Source: Bacteroidota bacterium
Lineage (GTDB): Bacteria; Bacteroidota; Bacteroidia; Bacteroidales; WCHB1-69
Direction: 5' to 3'
Length of the DNA stretch: 64,000 nucleotides
NCBI GenBank assembly: GCA_029570835.1
Contig: JAKPTX010000274.1
Location: 1-64,000, forward strand
Shown: positions 25,483-33,590 of the stretch, in pieces
Layout of the letters: the number at the start of each line of letters is the position of its first letter
Numbering within the stretch: the stretch's first letter is position 1
Program-made: the position numbers and the translations under genes
The notes under the pieces: generated by a model
Told to the model about the DNA's origin: nothing
Database searches by the model: none
What the model saw: the letters and a program-made list of their open reading frames with translations, nothing else

Positions 25483-26955
25483 ATGCTTATGCTCCAATTC
25501 AGTGAACAAGATAACAAAGCGATGTTGCAACGAGGTAGCGACCCTCAATGGGTGGCCAGACAGTTTACCTTTTTCAAAGAAGGATTTCCTTACGCTCAAC
25601 TGGATAGAATTGCTACCATTGAGGATGGAATTGAACGGTTGACAGAGGAGGAAAAGAAAGAATATATCACCTATTATGATCAACAAGCTCCTCATATCAA
25701 AATAGAAAAATTTGTCCCCGCTTCGGGAGCTGCATCCCGCATGTTTAAAGCTCTTTTTGATTTTCTGGAAACCGGAAAAATGACAGATCAGATTCAACTT
25801 TTTCTTGATGAATTAGATCGTTTTGCCTTTTATGAAGATCTAAAAAAGTGCTTCCCTGAAGGAACAGATTTAAAAAAGATTGCCCCTCAATTGATTGTGG
25901 AGAAATTAGTTACCGATTCAGGATTGAACTACGGAGCTCTTCCAAAAGGAGTGTTACAATTCCACATTTATCCGGATCATCAACGTACAGCAATTGAAGA
26001 GCATTTGGTTGAAGCTGCCCAATATGCCGCATCCGGGAAAGATGCGTATATTCACTTCACTGTTTCTCCCAACCATTTGGAGCGCTTTAAAGAGTTGATA
26101 GAGGAGAAAAAGGGAATCTACGAAAAACGGTTTGATATCACTTATCACATATCTTACTCTATCCAGGACCCTAAGACGGATACATTGGCCGCTAATCCGG
26201 ACTTAACCCCATTTCGGGATGCTGAAGGTCAACTTTTATTCAGACCGGGTGGGCATGGAGCGTTAATTCATAACTTGAATAACCTCGATGCAGATCTGGT
26301 TTTTGTGAAAAATATCGATAACGTAACAACTGAAGAACAATTACAGCCTACTACCGATTATAAAAAGGTCTGTGCAGGTTTGGCGCTGCAATTAAGGAAT
26401 CAGACTAATGAATATCTCAAGAGGTTAGCCCAAACTCCCGATGATCCCGGGCTGATTAAGGAGGTAACAGATTTCGGAAGCAAGAGACTCCATATTGCAT
26501 GGAGCCACAGTTCCCCCCCTTTAATTGAAATTCTAAAAAAAATAGATAAACCAATCAGAGTATGTGGAATGGTGAAAAATGAGGGAGAACCGGGCGGTGG
26601 ACCATTTTGGGTAAGAAAAGGTAACGAGGTATCGTGTCAAATTGTGGAAACATCTCAGATTGACAAGAATAACCCGCAGCAACATGAGATTCTGCAACAG
26701 GCGACGCACTTTAATCCGGTTGATATGATCTGTTGCTGGAAAAATTATGAAGGGAAACCGTATGATCTTTTGCAATATGTGGATGAAAATACAGGATTTA
26801 TTTCTGATAAATCATACGAAGGAGCCACTTTGAAAGCCATGGAGTTGCCCGGATTGTGGAACGGTGCCATGGCGCATTGGATTACGCTGTTTGTGGAGGT
26901 TCCATTAGCTACGTTTAATCCGGTTAAAACGGTATTTGATCTTTTAAGAGATTGA
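25483..26955 (+). CDS. DUF4301 family protein
   Basis: A 490-residue protein. ATG 25489, two codons later, is an equal start. PASGAASRMFKALF near residue 78 resembles a nucleotide-binding loop. RPGGHGALIHNLNNLDADLVFVKNIDN and the C-terminal GGPFWV and KAMELPGLWNGAMA regions match DUF4301, a Bacteroidetes family that looks nucleotidyltransferase-like. It is cytoplasmic with no known reaction. A run of seven C lies at 26513-26519, inside codons for Ser-Pro-Pro. The UDP-xylose synthase gene follows 30 bp later, so a role in sugar-nucleotide metabolism is possible but inferred. Confidence 0.8.
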   Translation: MLMLQFSEQDNKAMLQRGSDPQWVARQFTFFKEGFPYAQLDRIATIEDGIERLTEEEKKEYITYYDQQAPHIKIEKFVPASGAASRMFKALFDFLETGKMTDQIQLFLDELDRFAFYEDLKKCFPEGTDLKKIAPQLIVEKLVTDSGLNYGALPKGVLQFHIYPDHQRTAIEEHLVEAAQYAASGKDAYIHFTVSPNHLERFKELIEEKKGIYEKRFDITYHISYSIQDPKTDTLAANPDLTPFRDAEGQLLFRPGGHGALIHNLNNLDADLVFVKNIDNVTTEEQLQPTTDYKKVCAGLALQLRNQTNEYLKRLAQTPDDPGLIKEVTDFGSKRLHIAWSHSSPPLIEILKKIDKPIRVCGMVKNEGEPGGGPFWVRKGNEVSCQIVETSQIDKNNPQQHEILQQATHFNPVDMICCWKNYEGKPYDLLQYVDENTGFISDKSYEGATLKAMELPGLWNGAMAHWITLFVEVPLATFNPVKTVFDLLRD

Positions 26956-26985
26956 TACATTGAGTATAATTGAAATTTTTAAGAA

Positions 26986-27918
26986 ATGAACAGAGTTTTA
27001 GTAACCGGCGGAGCCGGGTTTTTGGGTTCACACTTATGTGAAAAGTTGTTGGAACAGGGGAATGAAGTGATCTGTTTGGACAATTTTTTTACCGGGCATA
27101 AGAGTAATATTGCTCATTTATTACAAAATCCTTATTTTGAATTAATTAGGCATGACGTTACTGCACCTTTTTTTGCGGAGGTGGATCAAATCTATAATTT
27201 GGCATGCCCCGCTTCTCCAATTCACTATCAATACAATCCCATAAAAACCATTAAAACCTCTGTAATGGGTAGTATTAATATGCTAGGATTGGCAAAAAGG
27301 GTGAAAGCAACTATCCTGCAAGCCTCTACCAGCGAAGTGTATGGTGATCCTATCGTGCACCCTCAGATGGAGGAGTATTGGGGTAATGTGAATCCGATAG
27401 GAATCAGGTCCTGTTACGATGAAGGAAAAAGATGTGCAGAAACCCTCTTTTTTGATTATCACAGACAAAACCAGGTGAAGATTAAAGTGGTGCGGATTTT
27501 CAATACCTATGGTCCCAGGATGGATAGAAATGATGGACGGGTAATTTCTAATTTTATTGTACAAGCACTTCAAAATCAAGAGATTACTATTTTTGGAACC
27601 GGAGAACAAACCCGTAGTTTCTGTTATGTTGATGATCTGATCGATGGTTTGATTAAAATGATGAACAGCCCTGAGGAACTGTGTGGTCCCATCAATATGG
27701 GTAATCCGGGTGAGTTTACGATGAACCAATTGGCACACTTGATTATTAAAATGACAGGTTCAAAGTCTAAAATAGTGTACCATCCTCTACCCGAAGATGA
27801 TCCAATGAGACGACAACCTGATATTAGTAAGGCAAAATCATACTTAAATTGGGAGCCTACAACCCCGTTAAAAGAGGGATTATCTCGTACAATTGAGTAT
27901 TTTAAAACCATTTTGTAA
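26986..27918 (+). CDS. UDP-glucuronate decarboxylase (UDP-xylose synthase)
   Basis: A 310-residue short-chain dehydrogenase that converts UDP-glucuronate to UDP-xylose with bound NAD. Features are [10 protein letters not shown] (7-16), the UXS hallmark [15 protein letters not shown] (71-85), the Thr-Ser-Glu group at 115-117 and Tyr144/Lys148 in the YDEGK motif. [10 protein letters not shown] and the sugar-binding CYVDDL also fit. The enzyme supplies xylose for surface glycans. No other polysaccharide genes surround it. Confidence 0.92.
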   Translation: MNRVLVTGGAGFLGSHLCEKLLEQGNEVICLDNFFTGHKSNIAHLLQNPYFELIRHDVTAPFFAEVDQIYNLACPASPIHYQYNPIKTIKTSVMGSINMLGLAKRVKATILQASTSEVYGDPIVHPQMEEYWGNVNPIGIRSCYDEGKRCAETLFFDYHRQNQVKIKVVRIFNTYGPRMDRNDGRVISNFIVQALQNQEITIFGTGEQTRSFCYVDDLIDGLIKMMNSPEELCGPINMGNPGEFTMNQLAHLIIKMTGSKSKIVYHPLPEDDPMRRQPDISKAKSYLNWEPTTPLKEGLSRTIEYFKTIL

Positions 27919-28001
27919 TTTTTAAATATTTGAAAATCAGCATATTGAATATTTTTTGCAAAAAAAAGTAAAAAATAGGCTCTATATTGAAAAAAAAGAT
28001 G

Positions 28002-28009
28002 TATATTTG
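28002..28009 (+). promoter_or_regulatory. -7 promoter element for the ECF sigma gene
   Basis: TATATTTG matches TAnnTTTG. It implies a leader of about 110 nt before the sigma-factor ATG at 28125. That leader contains a Shine-Dalgarno sequence and a short candidate uORF. Confidence 0.6.
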
Positions 28010-28050
28010 CACATTGAAACTAGTATAATTATTCATCACATTAAAATCAT

Positions 28051-28095
28051 AAGGAGAGGCGCGTATTGATTAGATTTCTACACTTTGTTTTTTAG
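28051..28095 (+). promoter_or_regulatory. Candidate leader peptide with Shine-Dalgarno
   Basis: AAGGAG (28051-28056) precedes a TTG at 28066 by 9 nt. The frame encodes nine codons and ends at TAG 28093-28095. It lies in the 5' leader of the ECF sigma gene. The TTG start makes it uncertain. Confidence 0.3.
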
Positions 28096-28110
28096 TATTA
28101 ATCTATTAAA

Positions 28111-28124
28111 AGAAGGGAGATCTT
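28111..28124 (+). promoter_or_regulatory. Strong Shine-Dalgarno site of the ECF sigma gene
   Basis: AGAAGGGAG (28111-28119) can pair with nine consecutive bases of the 16S 3' tail, with one G-U pair and a 5-nt spacer to the ATG. Most genes in this window have no such site. Confidence 0.6.
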
Positions 28125-28706
28125 ATGAGACAGATTGAAAGAGAAGATAATGAACTTATCTCTAGTTATCTAAATGGTGATGAGTCTGCTTTAAAAGAGT
28201 TGATCGAAAAGCATCAAAAAAGGATTTTCACTTACATTTTACTTTCTGTTAAAAATAGAGAGTTAGCTGAAGATATATTTCAGGACACCTTTATTAAAGT
28301 AGTGAATACCCTTCGATCCGGGAATTATAAGGAGGAGGGCAAGTTTGTTCAATGGGTGATGCGCATTGCGAACAATCTGAAAATAGATTATTTTAGAAAA
28401 GTGCAAAGGATGCCTACTTTCGAATCTAGTGATGATTTTGATATTTTTGATGTGCTGAATGGGACAGATGCTTCCGTTGAGCAAAAATTGATCGAAGAGC
28501 AGATCAATCATGATGTTAAATCTCTGGTTCAATTATTACCGGATGAACAAAGAGAAGTGCTCGAAATGAGGATATACGATGAGATTAGTTTTAAGGACAT
28601 TGCTGCATTAACTAATGTAAGTATCAATACTGCATTGGGCAGGATGAGATATGCCTTGATCAACCTGAGAAAATTGATCAAAGAGAATAATGTAATTATT
28701 AGTTGA
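28125..28706 (+). CDS. ECF-type sigma-70 factor
   Basis: A 193-residue alternative sigma factor. The sigma-2 region (about 22-90) has LAEDIFQDTFIKV and the DYFRK promoter-melting segment. The sigma-4 helix-turn-helix (about 130-185) has LPDEQREVLEMR and ISFKDIAALTNVSINTALGRMRYAL. No anti-sigma gene follows. Instead a 49-residue ORF lies 80 bp downstream. The leader of about 110 nt carries a strong Shine-Dalgarno site and perhaps a uORF, suggesting translational control. Such orphan ECF factors occur in T9SS-bearing Bacteroidales; this role is not shown here. Confidence 0.9.
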   Translation: MRQIEREDNELISSYLNGDESALKELIEKHQKRIFTYILLSVKNRELAEDIFQDTFIKVVNTLRSGNYKEEGKFVQWVMRIANNLKIDYFRKVQRMPTFESSDDFDIFDVLNGTDASVEQKLIEEQINHDVKSLVQLLPDEQREVLEMRIYDEISFKDIAALTNVSINTALGRMRYALINLRKLIKENNVIIS

Positions 28707-28785
28707 TTTTTTTTGCTTTATCTGCAATATCTTATGTAAACTCACGTTCTTAATAGGTAATTCGTTAAATAAATAAGGAGTGCCT

Positions 28786-28935
28786 ATGAAGAATACATTT
28801 ACTATTTCAAAAAAGTATTTTACAAATCTCTGGTTTACACCTAAAAAAAAGACAATAGAAAATATATTGAACTACTCTAAAACAATGAGTATTGTCAATT
28901 CTAAAGTTGGAGATATTATTATTGCCAGTAACTAA
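28786..28935 (+). CDS. Small protein (49 residues) downstream of the ECF sigma gene
   Basis: The ATG at 28786 opens a 49-codon frame, MKNTFTISKKYFTNLWF to VGDIIIASN, ending at TAA 28933-28935. AAGGAG (28775-28780) stands 5 nt upstream, a spacing ideal for initiation and rare in this genome. The protein is basic in the middle (TPKKKT) and has no signal peptide. It may share the sigma-factor transcript and regulate it or be its target. This is inference. No family was recognised. Confidence 0.6.
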   Translation: MKNTFTISKKYFTNLWFTPKKKTIENILNYSKTMSIVNSKVGDIIIASN

Positions 28936-28959
28936 GTACGCCTTGTAGCGTTAATTATA

Positions 28960-29697
28960 ATGAAGCGTTATAAATTATCTCTTCTATTGCTGCTTCCGTT
29001 CTTCCTGTTTATTGGGACGGAATTTTCTTCAGTGCAGGCTCAAACCTCGATTCATTCTACAAAATCATGTACAACCATAGTGGCTATTGATACAGTAACT
29101 ATAGAGATTAGGAATCATAAGGATGTTCGCCATTTTGCCAACTATGTTTGTAATGCGGAGGTTGAATTGTTTAAAGATGGGAAATCTTTGGGAGGAGTTG
29201 CTTACCAAAATATAGCCCAAGAAGGGACTTACGGTCTTTATCTTCATAATCAACTTTTACCGGAATTTATTTTTTTATCTAAATATGGAAATGCAGAAGA
29301 TCAAACCATTATTGTGAATAAAAAAGGAAGGTGGGAGGTTTTGAATGGAAATCTGGTATTCCTGGATACTTTACAACAACTTCTTTTTGTAATATCACAA
29401 GATCTTAAGAATGAAGTTTCGGTTTATAATCTTCAAAATGAAGGAAAGGTTGAATTTGTTTATTCCGATTTAGAAACGATTCCTCAGTGGATTTCTAAAG
29501 ATAAAAAAGGAAACTATTGGGTCTCTTTCTTTGATCCCAAATCGAAATTAACAACCTATTATATTCTGGATTACAAGAATAAATATCTGATTAAATCCAA
29601 GATTAAAAGAGAAAAATATTATCAATCTTTGATCCATCTTCCATATCCGGGATTTCCTAACTTCCGCTGTGAGTGTAATTGCGAAAAAACTCTCTAA
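28960..29697 (+). CDS. Secreted protein of unknown function with C-terminal Cys cluster
   Basis: A 245-residue protein with a signal peptide (MKRYKLSLLLLLPFF, cleavage near VQAQ). The body is beta-rich, with repeated strand-turn units such as GNLVFLDTLQQLLFVI, perhaps a small propeller-like fold. It ends FRCECNCEKTL, with three alternating cysteines suggesting metal binding or disulfides. It lies 24 bp after the small ORF and may belong to the sigma-factor transcript. Confidence 0.65.
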   Translation: MKRYKLSLLLLLPFFLFIGTEFSSVQAQTSIHSTKSCTTIVAIDTVTIEIRNHKDVRHFANYVCNAEVELFKDGKSLGGVAYQNIAQEGTYGLYLHNQLLPEFIFLSKYGNAEDQTIIVNKKGRWEVLNGNLVFLDTLQQLLFVISQDLKNEVSVYNLQNEGKVEFVYSDLETIPQWISKDKKGNYWVSFFDPKSKLTTYYILDYKNKYLIKSKIKREKYYQSLIHLPYPGFPNFRCECNCEKTL

Positions 29698-29724
29698 TTT
29701 TTAACAAATATTAAAAAAAATCCT

Positions 29725-29732
29725 TATCTTTG
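29725..29732 (+). promoter_or_regulatory. -7 promoter element for the phosphohexomutase gene
   Basis: TATCTTTG matches TAnnTTTG exactly, 20 nt before the ATG at 29752. Confidence 0.6.
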
Positions 29733-29751
29733 CATCTTAAACTTAAGATGT

Positions 29752-31479
29752 ATGGATGAATTAATTAAAGGTAAGGTTAACGCTTGGTTAGAAGGTGATT
29801 ATGATATTGAGACCAAGAGAACAATTGAAACTCTGATCAAAGAAGATCCACGTGAGTTGTACGAATCATTTTACAAAAATTTAGCTTTTGGAACCGGAGG
29901 GTTGAGGGGAATTATGGGTGTCGGTACCAACAGGATGAATAAGTACACAGTGGGAGCTGCAACACAAGGATTTGCAAACTATTTGAAAAAATGTTTTCCA
30001 AAACAGAAAATTAAAGTGGCAATAGCTTACGATTCTCGTCTCAATAGTTCCTATTTTGCTGATATTACCGCTGATGTCTTTTCTGCAAATAATATTCAAG
30101 TTTATCTTTATAAAGAGTTGAGACCTGTTCCTGTATTGTCTTTTGCAGTGAGAGAATTAGGATGTCAAGCCGGTGTGATGATTACAGCTTCGCATAATCC
30201 AAAAAAATATAATGGCTATAAAGCATACTGGAGTGACGGTGCACAACTGCTTACACCACATGATGAGCAGGTGATCAATCATGTGAACAAAATTAAAACC
30301 TTGGATCAGGTTAAGTGGACTAGAAATCCGGATTATGTGGAGATGATAGGGGAGGAGATGGATCAAAAATATTTGGATCAGGTGAAGGCACTCTCCTTTA
30401 ATATGGAATCTATAAAAAAGAGAAAAAAATTCAAAATAGTTTATACTCCCCTCCATGGAACAGGAATTACTATGGTTCCACAAGCCTTGGAGAATATTGG
30501 CTTTAGACATGTGATTCTGGTTGAAGAACAAAAAAGACCGGATGGAAATTTTCCAACTGTTATTTCACCCAATCCGGAAGAAAGAGATGCTATGCGAATG
30601 GCTTTGCACAAAGCTGAAAAAGTGAATGCAGACGTTATTCTTGCCACTGACCCCGATACCGATCGCTTGGCTGTTGGAATTCGTAAAGAAAAAGGAGAAT
30701 ATTATCTCTTGGATGGCAATGAAACAGCTATCTTGTTAACGCATTATATCCTCGAACAAATGCAAAAAAGAGGGGAGTTGAATGAGGATATGTATATTGT
30801 TAAAACAATTGTAACATCTGAACTGATACCTCTGCTGGCAAAAGATTATAATGTAGGATGTGATGATGTGTTGACCGGTTTTAAATATATTGCACAGATT
30901 ATCCGCGAAAGAGAAGGAAAGCAAAAGTTTATTTGTGGTGGTGAAGAGAGCTACGGCTTTTTAGTTGGAGATTATGTGAGAGATAAAGATGCAGTATCCG
31001 CTTGTTGTATGGTTGCTGAAATGGCGGCTCAAGCTGTAACAGAAAAAACGACACTCTACAAGAAACTCCTGAAAATATTTAAAGAGTATGGTCTTTATAG
31101 AGATAAATTACTCTCATTGACTAAAGAGGGTAAAGAGGGATTGGATGAAATCAAGAAAATGATGACTCAGTACAGAACTAATCCTCCCACTGAAATCAAT
31201 CAATCTAAAGTGGTCATGATTAAAGATTACCTGAATCAAAAGACAACCGATTTGAGAACAGGTAAAGAGTATCCTATAAATCAGCCGGTTTCTGATGTAC
31301 TCCAATTCTTTACTGAAGATGATACCAAGATTACTATCAGACCTTCCGGAACTGAACCTAAAATTAAGTTCTATTTTTCTGCAAAAATGGATCTGCCTTT
31401 TGTAAGTAGTTTCAAACACGTAACTAAAAAATTGGATGATAAATTCAAGAAAATTATCGAATCTTTACAATTAACTTAA
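29752..31479 (+). CDS. Phospho-sugar mutase (phosphoglucomutase/phosphomannomutase)
   Basis: A 575-residue alpha-D-phosphohexomutase. It has the phosphoserine loop TASHNP (Ser147), the Mg-binding loop DPDTDR (about 302-307), the sugar-binding GGEESYG and the phosphate-binding RPSGTEPK near the C-terminus. It interconverts hexose 1- and 6-phosphates in the cytoplasm. Length and an AFGTGGLRG start are typical of the long PgcA-type mutases of Bacteroidetes. The acyl-CoA synthetase gene starts 16 bp later. Confidence 0.92.
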   Translation: MDELIKGKVNAWLEGDYDIETKRTIETLIKEDPRELYESFYKNLAFGTGGLRGIMGVGTNRMNKYTVGAATQGFANYLKKCFPKQKIKVAIAYDSRLNSSYFADITADVFSANNIQVYLYKELRPVPVLSFAVRELGCQAGVMITASHNPKKYNGYKAYWSDGAQLLTPHDEQVINHVNKIKTLDQVKWTRNPDYVEMIGEEMDQKYLDQVKALSFNMESIKKRKKFKIVYTPLHGTGITMVPQALENIGFRHVILVEEQKRPDGNFPTVISPNPEERDAMRMALHKAEKVNADVILATDPDTDRLAVGIRKEKGEYYLLDGNETAILLTHYILEQMQKRGELNEDMYIVKTIVTSELIPLLAKDYNVGCDDVLTGFKYIAQIIREREGKQKFICGGEESYGFLVGDYVRDKDAVSACCMVAEMAAQAVTEKTTLYKKLLKIFKEYGLYRDKLLSLTKEGKEGLDEIKKMMTQYRTNPPTEINQSKVVMIKDYLNQKTTDLRTGKEYPINQPVSDVLQFFTEDDTKITIRPSGTEPKIKFYFSAKMDLPFVSSFKHVTKKLDDKFKKIIESLQLT

Positions 31480-31494
31480 AAAATATTAACTTTT

Positions 31495-33555
31495 ATGATT
31501 AATCCTAAATTAATTAATCCTCAATCTATTGTTGTGATTGGGGCTTCCAATGATGTCCAAAAACCGGGTGGAAAAGTATTGAAAAACTTGTTAGGCAGTA
31601 CTTTTAAAGGGGAAGTCATGGCCGTAAATCCAAAAGAAACAGAGGTTCAAGGTGTTCGCTGTTATGCTAAGGTTGAAGATTTACCTCAGGTGGATTGTGC
31701 TATTTTAGGTATAGCAGCCAAATATTGTCCGCATACAGTACGTGTACTGGCTCAAGAGAAAGGAACAGGTGGTTTTATCATTTTATCTGCCGGTTTCTCA
31801 GAAGAAAATGAAGCAGGTGCAGCACTGGAAAAAGAGATTGTGGAAACGATCAACAGTGTAAATGGAACATTGATTGGACCCAACTGTACCGGATATCTGA
31901 ACACAAACTATTGTGGTAACTTTGCTGAACCGGTTCCTCCACTGGATCCTCATGGTGTTGATTTTATTACCGGTTCCGGTGCAACTGCTGTTTTTATTAC
32001 AGAGCATGGAATAACTAACGGATTGAAATTCAATTCTGTATGGTCAGTTGGAAATTCAGCTCAAACAGGGATTGAAGAGGTGTTGGAACATCTCGACCTT
32101 ACTTTTGATCCCGTAAAAAGCTCAAGAGTGATTATGCTCTATATGGAGAATGTTGGCAATCCACACAAATTGTTGAAACATGCTGTTTCTCTATACAATA
32201 AAGGTTGTCGAATAGCTGCGATTAAATCGGGTGGCTCGGCAGCAGGAAGTAGAGCCGCTTCTTCACATACCGGCGCATTGGCAACCTCCGATGTGGCAGT
32301 TGAAGCACTCTTTAGAAAAGCAGGTATTGTGCGTTGTGCTAATCGTGAAGAGTTGACAACAGTTTGCTCTATTTTTATGCACCCTGAAGTAAAAGGAAAG
32401 AATGTAGCCGTTATTACACACGCAGGCGGACCCGCAGTGATGTTGACAGATACACTCTCCAATAATGGAATGGAAGTTCCTCCAATCGAAGGAGAAGCTG
32501 CTGATCGCTTATTGAGTAAACTGTTTGCAGGTTCATCAGTTGGCAATCCCATTGACTTTTTAGCTACAGGAACAGCTGAACAATTGGGTTATATCATAGA
32601 TGCATGTAACGATGACTTTGACAATATTGATGCGATGGCTGTTATTTTCGGTTCTCCCGGATTATTCCCTAACTGGGATGTATATGAACTGTTGCACGAG
32701 AAGATGAAAACATCGAAAAAACCGATTTTCCCAATTCTTCCCTCTATTGTTAATGTGAAAGATGAAATTCATGATTTCATTCACAATAAAGGACGTATCA
32801 ACTTCCCCGAAGAGTGTGTGTTTGGTAATGCATTAGCTAAAATCGTAAATACTCCAAAACCACAACCATTGCAATTTGAAGGTCCTAAAATTGATGTGAA
32901 AGCGATTCGTTCGGTTATTGATAACGCTGAAAATGGATATTTGGGATTGGCAGAGATTGCAGCTTTAATGGATGCAGCAGGAATTGCCAGAAAAGAGGAG
33001 ATGGAAGTGCGTTCAGAACAAGAAGCTATCGAAGCAGCCAGTAAGATAGGATATCCATTGGTGATGAAAGTGGTTGGACCTGTTCACAAGTCTGACGTGG
33101 GTGGGGTAGTCCTCAATGTGAAAGATTTGGATACAGTAAAGAAAGAGTTTAACAGATTGATACAAATTCCTGAAACTTACGCAGTTGAGATTTGTAAAAT
33201 GTATCAAGGAACAGAGATCTTTATCGGTGCCTCCAGAGAGGATAAATTTGGACATCAGGTACTATTTGGCTTGGGTGGTATATTCATCGAAGTGTTGAAA
33301 GATGTACAAGCAGCGATCGTTCCGGTGAGTCAACCCGAAGCACGTTCATTGATTAACAACTTGAGAGGATATAAGATCCTGGAAGGTGTTCGTGGACAAA
33401 AACCGGTGAATCTGGATATCTACTCCGAGATCATTGCAAGAGTATCGGCATTAGTTCAAGCGGCGCCTGAAATAGCTGAAATGGACCTCAATCCTTTGTT
33501 AGGAACTCCGGAATATGTTATTGCGGTAGATGCGAGAATAAGAGTTGAGAAATAA
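31495..33555 (+). CDS. Acetyl-CoA synthetase (ADP-forming), fused alpha and beta subunits
   Basis: A 686-residue nucleoside-diphosphate-forming acyl-CoA synthetase. It converts acyl-CoA, ADP and Pi to acid, CoA and ATP. The N-terminal CoA-binding domain has VVIGASND (13-20). The catalytic His258 lies in SSHTGALA. The C-terminal ATP-grasp domain starts near residue 470 (KIGYPLVMKVVGPVHKSDVGG). The fused order is alpha then beta, as in many bacteria. It would yield ATP during acetate or branched-acid formation in fermentation. Confidence 0.9.
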   Translation: MINPKLINPQSIVVIGASNDVQKPGGKVLKNLLGSTFKGEVMAVNPKETEVQGVRCYAKVEDLPQVDCAILGIAAKYCPHTVRVLAQEKGTGGFIILSAGFSEENEAGAALEKEIVETINSVNGTLIGPNCTGYLNTNYCGNFAEPVPPLDPHGVDFITGSGATAVFITEHGITNGLKFNSVWSVGNSAQTGIEEVLEHLDLTFDPVKSSRVIMLYMENVGNPHKLLKHAVSLYNKGCRIAAIKSGGSAAGSRAASSHTGALATSDVAVEALFRKAGIVRCANREELTTVCSIFMHPEVKGKNVAVITHAGGPAVMLTDTLSNNGMEVPPIEGEAADRLLSKLFAGSSVGNPIDFLATGTAEQLGYIIDACNDDFDNIDAMAVIFGSPGLFPNWDVYELLHEKMKTSKKPIFPILPSIVNVKDEIHDFIHNKGRINFPEECVFGNALAKIVNTPKPQPLQFEGPKIDVKAIRSVIDNAENGYLGLAEIAALMDAAGIARKEEMEVRSEQEAIEAASKIGYPLVMKVVGPVHKSDVGGVVLNVKDLDTVKKEFNRLIQIPETYAVEICKMYQGTEIFIGASREDKFGHQVLFGLGGIFIEVLKDVQAAIVPVSQPEARSLINNLRGYKILEGVRGQKPVNLDIYSEIIARVSALVQAAPEIAEMDLNPLLGTPEYVIAVDARIRVEK

Positions 33556-33563
33556 CCTTCCCC

Positions 33564-33590
33564 CCTTTTTTATTTAATTCCTAAAAAAGG
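33564..33590. terminator. AT-rich hairpin between convergent genes
   Basis: CCTTTTTTA (33564-33572) pairs with TAAAAAAGG (33582-33590). The 3' arm overlaps the last codon of the minus-strand peptidase gene. It may serve as a bidirectional transcript end. It is weak because it lacks a GC-rich base. Confidence 0.35.

Noticed and set aside
27283-27738. Minus-strand frame of 151 codons
   Set aside because: It is antisense to the UDP-xylose synthase gene, with no signal of selection.
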